From assembly GCA_002591705.1 (NCBI GenBank), contig PAAB01000035.1, positions 26,691 to 40,677 of the forward strand: DNA of 13,987 nucleotides. Direction: 5' to 3'. Position numbers and translations under genes: made by a program. Under the pieces are notes generated by a model. The model worked only from the letters and a program-made list of their open reading frames with translations, had not been told where the DNA came from and did no database searches. This document shows, piece by piece, positions 6,078 to 13,869 of this stretch; positions within the stretch are counted from its first letter, which is position 1; every line of letters begins with the position of its first letter. The stretch comes from Phycisphaerae bacterium (GTDB lineage Bacteria; Planctomycetota; Phycisphaerae; Phycisphaerales; SM1A02).

Positions 6078-7146
6078 TCGTCAGCGTGGGTCGGCCCATG
6101 GCCGAGATCGAAACCTGCTCCGCAAGGTTGCGGCAGGGCTGCTCCAGCCTGCCGGTGATCTCCTCGTCGATCTCGAAGTTGCCCAGCGGAGTGCCGGCGT
6201 CGGCATTGACGCGCATCTGCATGTGGATCGGAATCGCGCCCAGGAACGGAATGCTCATGCCGGCCGCCATCTGCTCGGCACCGCCACGTCCGAAGATGTC
6301 GTACTCCTTGCCGTCGTCACCTACGAACCAGCTCATGTTCTCGACCACGCCGAGCACGTTGACATTGAGTTGCTGGAACATGCGGACGGCACGGCGGGCA
6401 TCATCGATGGCGACCCGCTGGGGCGTGCAGACCACGACGGATCCCGTCAGCGGCAGCAGCTGCGCCAGCGAGAGCGGAATGTCGCCGGTGCCCGGGGGCA
6501 GGTCGACGATGAGATAGTCCAGTTCCCCCCAGTCGGTCTGCAGCACCAGTTGCGAGAATGCCTTGTGGGCCATCGGGCCTCGCCAGATCATCGCCTTCTC
6601 GGGATCAACGAGCTTGGCGATGGTCATGGACTTGATCCCGTGCAGTTCAAACGGATCAAGGATGTTTCCGTTGGCCGTGGCCTGGATCTCATCGAGTCCG
6701 AGCATGGTGGACATCGAGGGTCCGTAGATGTCGCCGTCGAGCAGCCCGACCCGGGACCCAAGGCGTGCCAGGCCGGTGGCAAGAAAGGTCGACACGGTGG
6801 ACTTTCCGACGCCGCCCTTGCCGGCTCCGACCGCGATCACGTGCTTGACACCCGGCAGTGGGTTGGGGACCGCGTCGCCCGATGCTTCCGGGGGATCCGC
6901 CTTGGCGGCGAACTCCACGTGCACCCGGGTTTCGGTTCCGGCGGCCGTCCGGATGGCGTGCTCGATGTGCGCCTGCATCCGGTTCTGCAGCGACTCCTCG
7001 AGGGCCGGCAGTTCGATGCCGATCGTGACCACGTCCTCCTCGAGTTGGATGTCCTTGACCATTCCCAGCGAAACCAGGTCCTGATCCTGATTCGGAGGTT
7101 GGACGTTCGTGAGGATTTGAAGGATTGCGTCGTGGGTCAGAGGCAT
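6067..7146 (-). CDS. Mrp/ApbC-family P-loop ATPase lacking the Fe-S cysteine pair
   Basis: Homologue of Mrp/ApbC/Nbp35, ATPases that carry or transfer Fe-S clusters in the cytoplasm; 359 residues, typical length. Residues 1-90 form an N-terminal MIP18/DUF59-like domain. The deviant Walker A is GKGGVGKST (109-117), switch I is DGDIYGPS (137-144), and Walker B/switch II is LIVDLPPGTGD (212-222). VVENMSWF (267-274) is the usual landmark before the C-x-x-C cluster ligands, but here the next four residues are GDDG (276-279). The N-terminal domain also lacks its usual cysteine, and the whole protein has only C240 and C338. The ATPase appears intact, so either the cluster is bound otherwise or the protein does another job; some Mrp branches elsewhere also lack the pair. 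ATG 7146 has AGGA upstream and starts the conserved domain; longer minus-strand starts would run through the neighbouring gene's promoter. Confidence 0.9.
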   Translation of the reverse strand: MPLTHDAILQILTNVQPPNQDQDLVSLGMVKDIQLEEDVVTIGIELPALEESLQNRMQAHIEHAIRTAAGTETRVHVEFAAKADPPEASGDAVPNPLPGVKHVIAVGAGKGGVGKSTVSTFLATGLARLGSRVGLLDGDIYGPSMSTMLGLDEIQATANGNILDPFELHGIKSMTIAKLVDPEKAMIWRGPMAHKAFSQLVLQTDWGELDYLIVDLPPGTGDIPLSLAQLLPLTGSVVVCTPQRVAIDDARRAVRMFQQLNVNVLGVVENMSWFVGDDGKEYDIFGRGGAEQMAAGMSIPFLGAIPIHMQMRVNADAGTPLGNFEIDEEITGRLEQPCRNLAEQVSISAMGRPTLTING

Positions 7147-7196
7147 GCCAGCGTGGATCCTGAGGTTGCGTGGGGATGAATCCGGACTCTCAAACG

Positions 7197-7202
7197 TACA
7201 AT
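7197..7202 (+). promoter_or_regulatory. Candidate -10 box for the cytochrome gene
   Basis: TACAAT lies 35 nt before the GTG start at 7238, within the 91-nt divergent spacer shared with mrp. No clear -35 occurs at 16-18 nt upstream, so the call rests on the hexamer and position only. Confidence 0.35.
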
Positions 7203-7237
7203 AGTACCGCCTCGACCCCACGCGAAGGAGTTGTTCC

Positions 7238-8278
7238 GTGAAGGGATTTCCACCTCGCCGCTCCGTCCTGCCGCTCCTGGTGATCGGCTGCTGCACGGTG
7301 GTGGGTGGAGCCGTCGACGACCCCCCCTTCGATCCCACATCGCCCGAGGATGTCGCGGAGCGGCAGCAGGAGCAGGACTCCGCCGATCCCGATCTGTCCG
7401 GCCCGTCGGTTGCGCCGCAGGAGGGCCGTCGGGGCGGGGGCGTTCCGGGCTCTCCCGGAGCCCCGTCCGAACCGGGGATGCGTGAGGGGGGCGGGGGCGC
7501 GATGAACGTCCTGAACGTCCTGACCACCCACTGCGAACGATGCCACGGCGCTGTGCGGCAACGGGGTGGACTGCAGATCCTGCCGCTTGATCAGCTCTTC
7601 ACCGGTTCACAGGACTACTGGGTGGTTCGGCGCGGGGCGCCGCACGAAAGCGAGTTGTACCGTCGAATCACATTGGAATCGGATCACGAGGACGTGATGC
7701 CTCCCGACGGAGAGCCGATGACCAAGGCGGAGATCGAACTCGTCGCGAACTGGATCCGTTCCGGTGCTCCCACGAACGTGCAGCCGGTCCGTCGGCAGCG
7801 CAGCGTGCGTCCGCGTCAGTGGTTTCAACTCTACACGCAGCTCGAACTCGATCCCGGTCAGCGTACGAAGGCACGGGAGATCCTGACCTCGTTCGAAACG
7901 GACAACCGATCCTTCGAGCGCGAGCACCGGGATCGAATCAATGCACTGCGTCGCATTGCGCAGTCGTCCGTCTCCGAGAGGCGATCCCAGGAGGAGATCG
8001 ACCGTGCGAAGTCCGAACTGGATCGCCTCAACGCCATGAAGCGAAAGGCGGAGGACATCCAGTCGACGCTGTGGGCCGCTCTGTCGTCGCAGCAGCAGGA
8101 GGCCCTGCGGCAACTGCTGGCGGCCGCCGAATCCCAGCCGCGTGCAGGCGGTCGTTCGAATCGACGTGCCCCACGCACGCGCGAGCAGCCGAGCACGCTG
8201 AGCTCCGATGAGCAGCGGCGTCTTCGCGACCTGATGCGCCGGGGCGGTGGAAATCAGGGCGACGACGACGAAGACTGA
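7238..8278 (+). CDS. Secreted c-type cytochrome-domain protein with helical C-terminal domain
   Basis: A 346-residue exported protein, probably a lipoprotein: RRSVLPLLVIGCC gives a short signal with lipobox VIGC (C18). A Pro/Gly/Asp-rich linker runs from 25 to about 88. A planctomycete-type cytochrome c domain follows: heme-binding CERCHG (C99, C102, H103), GLQILPLDQL, a likely methionine ligand in DVMPPDG (M154), and ELVANWIRSGAP at its end. From about 195 to 290 comes an Arg/Glu-rich helical region, starting with LELDPGQRTKAREIL, that resembles Spy/LTXXQ periplasmic proteins. A basic, then acidic (DDDED), tail closes it. The role is unknown; it may serve electron transfer or act as a heme-bearing surface protein. 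GTG is the start because AAGGAG (7225-7230) sits 7 nt upstream. Its end overlaps the next, convergent gene by 25 bp. Confidence 0.87.
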   Translation: MKGFPPRRSVLPLLVIGCCTVVGGAVDDPPFDPTSPEDVAERQQEQDSADPDLSGPSVAPQEGRRGGGVPGSPGAPSEPGMREGGGGAMNVLNVLTTHCERCHGAVRQRGGLQILPLDQLFTGSQDYWVVRRGAPHESELYRRITLESDHEDVMPPDGEPMTKAEIELVANWIRSGAPTNVQPVRRQRSVRPRQWFQLYTQLELDPGQRTKAREILTSFETDNRSFEREHRDRINALRRIAQSSVSERRSQEEIDRAKSELDRLNAMKRKAEDIQSTLWAALSSQQQEALRQLLAAAESQPRAGGRSNRRAPRTREQPSTLSSDEQRRLRDLMRRGGGNQGDDDED

Positions 8279-9213
8279 TCGGACGTTCGCCGTTCGTGCA
8301 CGGCTTCGGCCAGCGCATGCAGGCGACTGAACAGATCCGCGTTGTACCGATCGAGCTCGGCCCACCGGTCCTCGCTGCTCCAGCCGTAGGTGTCCCAGAC
8401 CACGATGCCCGCCACCCGGTGCACGGTTCCGTCAGGATCCGTCCATGCCGCGGTGAGGACGGCGTTCGCGTTGGCAAGGAGCATGTCGACGGGAATGAAC
8501 TGGCTGCGGTCGCCCTGTTGACCGCAGTAGCGGGTGTTGATGAACACCCAGACCGGTTGTCGACCGCCACAGGATTCCAGCACTCGCGTTGCGTAGCGTC
8601 CGAACTCGTCCGGTCCGGTTTCGGGGTTGCAGTCGTAGGCCGCCGGGAACACCGCGCCCTGTCGCTGCAGCAGCGGATCCAGAGACCGCCCCTCCGAGAG
8701 CCACTGCTTCGACGTATGACGCATCGCCGGAAGTCCCCAGTAGCCCCAGGCGACGTCCGGTCGGAGTTCCCGTGCGATGTCCAGTCCCTCGATGTAGCCA
8801 CCGAGGATCTGTCGGAGCCGGTCCGGATCGATGCTCTTCGCCGTCAGTTCATCCCACCAGGGTTGTTCGTAGTCGAGCACGGCGGGCATGGCTTGGTCCC
8901 GAGGAATCGTGCGGTCAAGCCATTCGGTGAACCGTGCGATGTTCTTCTCGGTGATCGTGCCGTCGGCATTGGTGTCCACCCCGCCGTGGTAGGCGATGGG
9001 AATGGACGCGATGCCGAGCCGGCGACAGGTCTTCCGGGTGAGGGCACCCTGTCGTTCGAGGTCGGTGTACTTGATCCCATCGAGCACGGACGGCGGTCCG
9101 GGGGCATCGTCGGGCGGATCCGGTGTCGCAACGGAGGGGTTGGTGGGAGCCATGCCCGCACTGCATGCGAGCAGGATCAGAATGGCGGCGGAAATTCGCG
9201 AAATGGGCGGCAT
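8254..9213 (-). CDS. Secreted glycoside-hydrolase-like protein, possible distant GH56 (hyaluronidase) relative
   Basis: A 319-residue exported protein; ISAAILILLACSAG gives a signal with a lipobox-like LLAC (C17), so probably a lipoprotein. Several segments echo GH56 hyaluronidases in the right order: PAVLDYEQPWW (D114-x-E116) resembles the catalytic D-x-E of IDFE-W-R; RPDVAWGYWGLP (151-162) resembles the family's RP-x-x-x-WGYYGFP; VFPAAYD follows where a Y/P-rich strand is expected; and HRVAGIVVWDTYGW (265-278) resembles the final GIV-W-G strand. I infer a TIM-barrel glycosidase; the substrate is unknown and the family match is from memory of motifs only. Residues 80-91 (DTNADGTITEKN) form an EF-hand-like calcium loop. 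The ATG follows GAGGA closely. The last residues (QSSSSSP) are simply the complement of the acidic tail of the convergent neighbour. Confidence 0.8.
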   Translation of the reverse strand: MPPISRISAAILILLACSAGMAPTNPSVATPDPPDDAPGPPSVLDGIKYTDLERQGALTRKTCRRLGIASIPIAYHGGVDTNADGTITEKNIARFTEWLDRTIPRDQAMPAVLDYEQPWWDELTAKSIDPDRLRQILGGYIEGLDIARELRPDVAWGYWGLPAMRHTSKQWLSEGRSLDPLLQRQGAVFPAAYDCNPETGPDEFGRYATRVLESCGGRQPVWVFINTRYCGQQGDRSQFIPVDMLLANANAVLTAAWTDPDGTVHRVAGIVVWDTYGWSSEDRWAELDRYNADLFSRLHALAEAVHERRTSDQSSSSSP

Positions 9214-9320
9214 GGTGTCCTCTCGAGTCTAGGCTGAAGCGTCCGGAACTGCTTGCATGCGGCGGGAGTCGATTTCTGGTTAAGTGGCCACCCTTGGAAT
9301 GCCGACAGCGCTGGAAGCCC

Positions 9321-10694
9321 ATGGATCGCATTGAACTGTATCTCGACATCGTCCCGATACCGATCCTCCTCGCCGGAGTCGCGGGTGCCATCCTGTGCTT
9401 CCTTGCCATTCCCGCCCAGTACCGGCTGGTACTGGCCTTGAGCATCGTGCCGGTGTGGTTGACGATCGGGCGGCTGCCCGATCTGGGCATCCTGTCGCCG
9501 GCCGCCAAACTCTCCTCCTCGCTCGTGCTCTTTCTCGTCGCCGTCGGGGCGTTCCTCCATCCCGGACCGCGTCGGCGGATGCCCGGGCTGGTGTGGCTCT
9601 ACGTGATCATGGCGGTGGTGTCGTTTCTCTACGTGTTCCAGGTGTCGGACCGCATGGTGGCGCTGCTGCTTCGCACGCAGTGGCTGATGATGGTGCTGGC
9701 CGCGATCGCCCTCGTCCGGACGGTGGTGACGTTTCAGGATCTGCTGCGAATCATCAACGGCCTCGCCTTCGGCTGCTTTCTGGCCCTGCTGCTTCCCTTG
9801 TCGGGACTGATCCTGTTCCCCGGGGAGGCGTTCCTCCGCGGTGCCGGTCGTTTTCAGCCCTACGGCGTGAACTCCAACCAGATCGGCATGCTGTTCGCGC
9901 TGTCGATCCCGCTGCTCTACTACAAGGCCATCACGACACGAGCGGTCTCCCTGAAGCCGATCATTCTTGGTGCCGTGGGGCTGACCATCGGCATGGCGCT
10001 CCTCACCGCGAGCCGTCAGACGGCGCTGGCGATCCTCATGGTCGGAATTCCGATCATCTTCAAGTTGAGCCGACGACCCGTGATCACCATCGTGGCCCTG
10101 GCCGTCGGATTCGGAGCGGTGACGTACGTGGTCGGACTGGCCGAGAACACGGCCTTCGATCGGTTCACCCAGCTGGAATCCGAACGGATGGTGATCTGGC
10201 AGCAGTACATCAACCAGGTGTACACCTCCCGCCCGCTCTTCGGTCTGCTCGGCGTCAACTCGGAACTGGCATTCCGCAGTTCCGTGGTGGGGGCCCATCC
10301 GCACAGCGCCTACTTCAACCTGATGTACATGGGGGGGCTCTCGCTGTTCGTCCCCATGATGATCCTCCTGGTCACATCCCTCAGCTGTGCCCTGCGGGCC
10401 TGGCGGATGCGGAATCAGATGGGGGTCGATCCGCTGCTCATCAGTCTGCTGGGGGCGCTGCTGCTGGCGATGTACACCCAGGGCATCTTCAACCAGGTGG
10501 TGTACTGGCCCACGTACACCTGGTCGTTCGTGCACGTGGTGCTGGCGATCTTCTTCATCACGATCGGAAGCGAACTCAAGGCCGGCGAAGAGCCGCAGCA
10601 CGTCCTGCCGGACCTCGAGTACGAGGACTGGGAGTACGACGATGCCTTCGATGACGGCGAGTACGACGAGGAACTGGCGGTCGCCGGCTACTGA
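9321..10694 (+). CDS. O-antigen ligase/polymerase-like membrane protein (Wzy_C family)
   Basis: An inner-membrane protein of 457 residues with about ten to twelve hydrophobic segments. The Wzy_C/O-antigen ligase signature is recognisable: GRFQPYGVNSNQIGMLFALS, TASRQTALAIL, then a large loop containing GLLGVNSELAF and GAHPHSAYFNLMYMGG (H326, H328), where the family keeps its functional histidine. Such proteins join or polymerise lipid-linked glycans on the periplasmic face. Which of these it does cannot be told from sequence. The C-terminus ends in an unusual acidic, Tyr/Trp-rich cytoplasmic tail (about 427-452). The frame is open upstream to 9123, but those residues would overlap the divergent gene; ATG 9321, which opens the first membrane segment, is the sensible start, with GGAAG just upstream. 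The gene is convergent with a flippase, suggesting a polysaccharide role for both. Confidence 0.85.
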   Translation: MDRIELYLDIVPIPILLAGVAGAILCFLAIPAQYRLVLALSIVPVWLTIGRLPDLGILSPAAKLSSSLVLFLVAVGAFLHPGPRRRMPGLVWLYVIMAVVSFLYVFQVSDRMVALLLRTQWLMMVLAAIALVRTVVTFQDLLRIINGLAFGCFLALLLPLSGLILFPGEAFLRGAGRFQPYGVNSNQIGMLFALSIPLLYYKAITTRAVSLKPIILGAVGLTIGMALLTASRQTALAILMVGIPIIFKLSRRPVITIVALAVGFGAVTYVVGLAENTAFDRFTQLESERMVIWQQYINQVYTSRPLFGLLGVNSELAFRSSVVGAHPHSAYFNLMYMGGLSLFVPMMILLVTSLSCALRAWRMRNQMGVDPLLISLLGALLLAMYTQGIFNQVVYWPTYTWSFVHVVLAIFFITIGSELKAGEEPQHVLPDLEYEDWEYDDAFDDGEYDEELAVAGY

Positions 10695-12310
10695 GCCGAT
10701 CTTCGGCGGACACGATTGATCATTCCGACGATGCGACGTCGCTCTCTCGGTTCGAGTCCGAACGCGATGCCGAGGAGGCCGTACAGGATCGCGTAGACCG
10801 CGCAGCTCGAGAAGACCACGTACCAGGGGGCCGGTCCGGGCCACAGCAGCACGACCGCGTACACCGAGGCGGGCACCGCGGCGAGGACCGTCGGCCGCAC
10901 GAGTGCGGCCAGAATGGAGCGGCCGGATATGCCAAGGTACTCGCCATTGGTGAGCGGCAGCAGGATCAGATGCACGAGAAGGAACACGCCTCCGAACGCG
11001 ATCGCCGCCCCGGTCCAGTTCCAACTTTCGGGCAGCGTTTCGATCAGCAGCCACGCGATCAGCGGATTCGCGATGCCGCCGGCGAGAATGAGCGGGGCGT
11101 AGTGCCGGATGTGCCCCGCGCCGTACAGCAGCTTCATCCAGCACTCGGAGATCGCCCGGCTCATGAGGCCGATCACCATGATCTTGACGAGGAGGACGGT
11201 CGCAGAGATCAACTCGCGTCCAGACTCCGGATCCGTGTCCGCGACGCTCCGGCCGATCCACAGTCGCAGCAGCGGCTCCGCCAGCAGGAACACGGTGATG
11301 GCGGCGGGGATCGCCACGTAGGCGTGGAGTCGGGTGAGATGCCGGACGAGCGACCGGTAGGCCTTGGTGTCGTCTTCGGCGCTGATGCGGGCGCTGACCG
11401 CATCGAGGCCGTAGGTCAGCCCGAGCGTCAGCATGCGGACGTAGCCGACGGTGCGGATGGCGAGAGCGAAGATCGTGCTGCCCCAGAGGCCGAAGAAGCC
11501 GAGCATCACCCAGATCCCGATTCGCTCGTGGAGGTTCATCGCCGTCACCACGGCGCTGTTCCAGCCGAAGGTTCCGATGATCTCCCGCAGGGCGTGGCGA
11601 TTCGCCGAGGGGAGGTGGGGGCGGAGCCTGGCGTCGGGCAGCATGATCCAGCACACAGCCGCCAGCAGGAGGAGGATCGAGAGTCCCGCCGTGCAGACGC
11701 CGAAGAGCTTCAGGCTCAGCTCGATCTCGCCCGTTCCGAGCGTCACCAGGAGGATGACGGATGCCAGCAGGTAGATGAACCGCTTGAGCGTGAAGAGGAT
11801 GTTGTTCTCGGGGAACCGCTCCATCACCACGTACATGTTGTACGCAGGGGCCAGCACGATCAGCAGGCACGTTGAGATGCCTTCCGCGGCGAGGATCCAC
11901 TGGCCGGCGGTCCGGAACTCGTCGGGCAGTTCGTGGAACGGCCAGATCGCGTCGTGGACGAACCACAGGAACACGAGGAAGATGCCGGCGGTGAGCAGGG
12001 CGATGAAGCCGCACAGCACGAAGGCCGATGCGTAGACGCTTCGGAAGTGGGCCCGTTCCTCGGGGCCGCTGTCGGGTGCGTTCGCTGCGTGCCAGACGGT
12101 CCCCAGTTCGCGGACCATCGACTGGCGCATGATGTCCTGCAGCATCGCCGCCAGCCCGGTCGATGCGCCGATCGCGGCGATGAGGCCGAAGCCGTTTGGT
12201 CCCACCCATGCCAGTTGCACCGGAACGAGGATCAGGCCGATCACCAGCGTGGCCATCAGGCGGCCGTAGTTGGTCGTGATCCGGATGAGGCCTCGTCGTG
12301 CTTCGGACAT
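10688..12310 (-). CDS. Polysaccharide flippase, MOP superfamily (Wzx/MATE-like)
   Basis: An integral membrane protein of 540 residues with about twelve to fourteen hydrophobic helices, of the type that moves undecaprenyl-linked oligosaccharides across the inner membrane. The N-terminus RRGLIRITTNYGRLMATLVIG, followed by LVPVQLAWVGPNGFGLIAAI, is typical of Wzx/RfbX-like proteins: an amphipathic start, TM1, then a G-x-x-x-FG-turn. The second half begins around LREIIGTFGWNSAVVTAMNL and repeats the same arrangement, as expected for the two six-helix bundles. An in-frame ATG at 12388 would add 26 unrelated residues, so I place the start at 12310, with AGGA at about 15 nt. The stop is TAG, which shows amber is used as a normal terminator in this genome. 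Its 3' end overlaps the ligase-like gene by 7 bp. No glycosyltransferase is in the window, so the glycan is unknown. Confidence 0.86.
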   Translation of the reverse strand: MSEARRGLIRITTNYGRLMATLVIGLILVPVQLAWVGPNGFGLIAAIGASTGLAAMLQDIMRQSMVRELGTVWHAANAPDSGPEERAHFRSVYASAFVLCGFIALLTAGIFLVFLWFVHDAIWPFHELPDEFRTAGQWILAAEGISTCLLIVLAPAYNMYVVMERFPENNILFTLKRFIYLLASVILLVTLGTGEIELSLKLFGVCTAGLSILLLLAAVCWIMLPDARLRPHLPSANRHALREIIGTFGWNSAVVTAMNLHERIGIWVMLGFFGLWGSTIFALAIRTVGYVRMLTLGLTYGLDAVSARISAEDDTKAYRSLVRHLTRLHAYVAIPAAITVFLLAEPLLRLWIGRSVADTDPESGRELISATVLLVKIMVIGLMSRAISECWMKLLYGAGHIRHYAPLILAGGIANPLIAWLLIETLPESWNWTGAAIAFGGVFLLVHLILLPLTNGEYLGISGRSILAALVRPTVLAAVPASVYAVVLLWPGPAPWYVVFSSCAVYAILYGLLGIAFGLEPRERRRIVGMINRVRRRSAQ

Positions 12311-12522
12311 GGAGTCGGATGTTTCCTTTTGATGGCGGTGGTTCTCTATCGTAGGGACTGCTCTGGAAGCCCAAAAAATGGCTCCCAAATTGGCCTTTCA
12401 GACCCGCGAGTCCTGCCGATTCCCCCAGATGGAACGGCAGCAGCACTGCTTTTGCCAATTTCAGGGGGTGTTCTGGCCCTTGCAATCCACTTGAAGTACG
12501 TTTCGGTGGAGGGATCTCAGGG

Positions 12523-12539
12523 CCAATGCGGACCATTGG
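12523..12539 (+). promoter_or_regulatory. Small hairpin enclosing the start codon of the VCBS gene
   Basis: CCAATG (12523-12528) pairs with CATTGG (12534-12539) around a 5-nt loop, so the AUG at 12526-12528 lies in the stem. GGAGGG at 12508-12513 remains unpaired. It could lower translation initiation; the stem is only 6 bp and may be chance. Confidence 0.3.
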
Positions 12540-13869
12540 GAAGGGTACCAGTATCACAGTGTCGACAGCCAGCGTGCTGTCCCTGCTGTGTCTGCAGCAT
12601 GCGTCGGCCCAGCCGACCTTCCAGGACTACGTGCAGTATGCCACCGGAGGAACGAACTGCACCGGCATCTCCCTGGCCGATTTCGATCAGGACGGTGACG
12701 CCGATGTCTTTGCCAGCCATCGCAACACCAACAACGTCATCGTGATGCTCAACGATGGTGACGGCGTATTTCAGCCCGGTCCGCAGTGCGGGGTGGGACT
12801 GATGCCGCGTTACGTGCGGGCCGGCGATCTCAACGGCGATGGCCGACCCGATTTCGCGACCCCCGATTACAACGGCTCCACGATCAGCATCGGTCTGCAG
12901 GACGGATCGGGTCAACTGCTGCTGCATCAGCAGATGGATCTCTATCGCCCCGCCATCCTCGAACTGGCCGATCTCGACCTCGACGGGGACCTTGACGTGG
13001 TCGTGCCCCACTGGGACGAGGCCGCGGTCCAGCCCAGCGTCGCGCCGTCTCTGGTCGCGACCCTCATCAACGACGGCACCGGTCAGTTCAGTGCGGGTAC
13101 GTCCGTGTCCATCGGTGTGCAACCTCGGGGAATGGAGATCGATGACTTCAACCGTGACGGATTTCCGGATGTGATCGTCTGCAATCTCCAGTCGGATGAC
13201 GTGACGCTGCTGCTCAATGACGGACACGGCGGCTTTCGGGACGCGGTCACGATTGCGGCGCCGGACTCGCCCCGGGAGATCTGTACGGGCGACTGGAACC
13301 GGGACGGCGAGGTCGACTATGCGGTCGTCAGCAAGTCGCTGAATCAGATCCATTTCATGGTGAACAACGGCGAAGAGGAGTTCACCGAACTGATCTGGCA
13401 CGAGACTTCCAATCTGCCGCATTCATGCACGGCGGCGGATCTCGATGGAGATGGTGATGCCGACGTGGTTGCATCGCATGTCGGATCCGCCCAGATTTTA
13501 ATCTATGAAAATATCGGATCGACCTTGGCGGCACCGTTCGAGGTGTATTCCCCCAGCGGAGGCGCCGAGGTGCTGGCGGGATCGCTTGACGACAACGATT
13601 CGGCCGACATCGTCACCGGCAACACCAACAATGCCACGATTTCCGTGCATCTCAACGAGGACACCGGAGGCGATGCCGGGATCTCCTGTCGTGGAGACAT
13701 CGACCGGAACAACCTGGTGGATGTGCTGGATCTGCTGTTGGTCATTTCGGAATGGGGAGCGTGCTTCGGCGACTTGGATTGCCTTCGTTCCGACGTGAAC
13801 ACGGACGGTCAGGTGGATGTCCTCGACGTCCTGCAGATCATTGCGAAGTGGGGAGCCTGTGATGTGTAA
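12526..13869 (+). CDS. Secreted seven-repeat VCBS/FG-GAP propeller protein with dockerin-like tail
   Basis: A 447-residue secreted protein: the signal peptide ends near ASA-Q29. Seven calcium-binding FG-GAP/VCBS motifs follow at residues 52, 101, 149, 207, 256, 305 and 353 (for example DFDQDGDADV, DLNGDGRPDF, DLDGDGDADV), spaced 48-49 residues with one 58-residue interval. The last (SLDDNDSADI) is degenerate. Seven repeats suggest a seven-bladed beta-propeller, as in integrin-like proteins. The C-terminus (389-447) has two calcium loops of dockerin type, D391-x-D-x-N...D402 and D423-x-N-x-DG...D434, each followed by a helix ending WGAC; such tails are common in secreted Phycisphaerales proteins. 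The paired cysteines at 412 and 445 may form a disulfide. GGAGGG lies 12 nt before the ATG. The role is probably surface adhesion or scaffold assembly; this is inferred. The stop overlaps the next gene by 8 nt. Confidence 0.9.
   Translation: MRTIGKGTSITVSTASVLSLLCLQHASAQPTFQDYVQYATGGTNCTGISLADFDQDGDADVFASHRNTNNVIVMLNDGDGVFQPGPQCGVGLMPRYVRAGDLNGDGRPDFATPDYNGSTISIGLQDGSGQLLLHQQMDLYRPAILELADLDLDGDLDVVVPHWDEAAVQPSVAPSLVATLINDGTGQFSAGTSVSIGVQPRGMEIDDFNRDGFPDVIVCNLQSDDVTLLLNDGHGGFRDAVTIAAPDSPREICTGDWNRDGEVDYAVVSKSLNQIHFMVNNGEEEFTELIWHETSNLPHSCTAADLDGDGDADVVASHVGSAQILIYENIGSTLAAPFEVYSPSGGAEVLAGSLDDNDSADIVTGNTNNATISVHLNEDTGGDAGISCRGDIDRNNLVDVLDLLLVISEWGACFGDLDCLRSDVNTDGQVDVLDVLQIIAKWGACDV

Noticed and set aside
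6223..7179. Plus-strand open frame opposite the Mrp gene
   Set aside because: The Mrp product has clear P-loop and switch motifs; this frame gives His/Gly/Arg-rich sequence with no domain.
7430..7500. G-rich stretch as a possible G-quadruplex
   Set aside because: It has runs of G but not four within short loops, and it simply encodes the Gly/Pro-rich linker of the cytochrome protein.
9253..9285. TTGCAT followed by TGGTTA-like hexamer as a promoter for the ligase-like gene
   Set aside because: The -10 match is poor at any allowed spacing.
12380..12465. Inverted AAATTGGC / GCCAATTT pair upstream of the VCBS gene
   Set aside because: Only 8 bp with a loop of about 60 nt; too weak to call an operator or terminator.
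9177..12557. Open frame of over 1,100 codons on the minus strand
   Set aside because: It is antisense to the ligase-like gene and out of frame with the flippase on the same strand. Its product is low-complexity Arg/His/Gln/Pro/Asp sequence without domains, typical of antisense frames in high-GC DNA.
12517..13422. Minus-strand open frame opposite the VCBS gene
   Set aside because: Its regular repeats mirror the codons of the VCBS repeats on the other strand; the plus-strand product has a signal peptide and calcium motifs.
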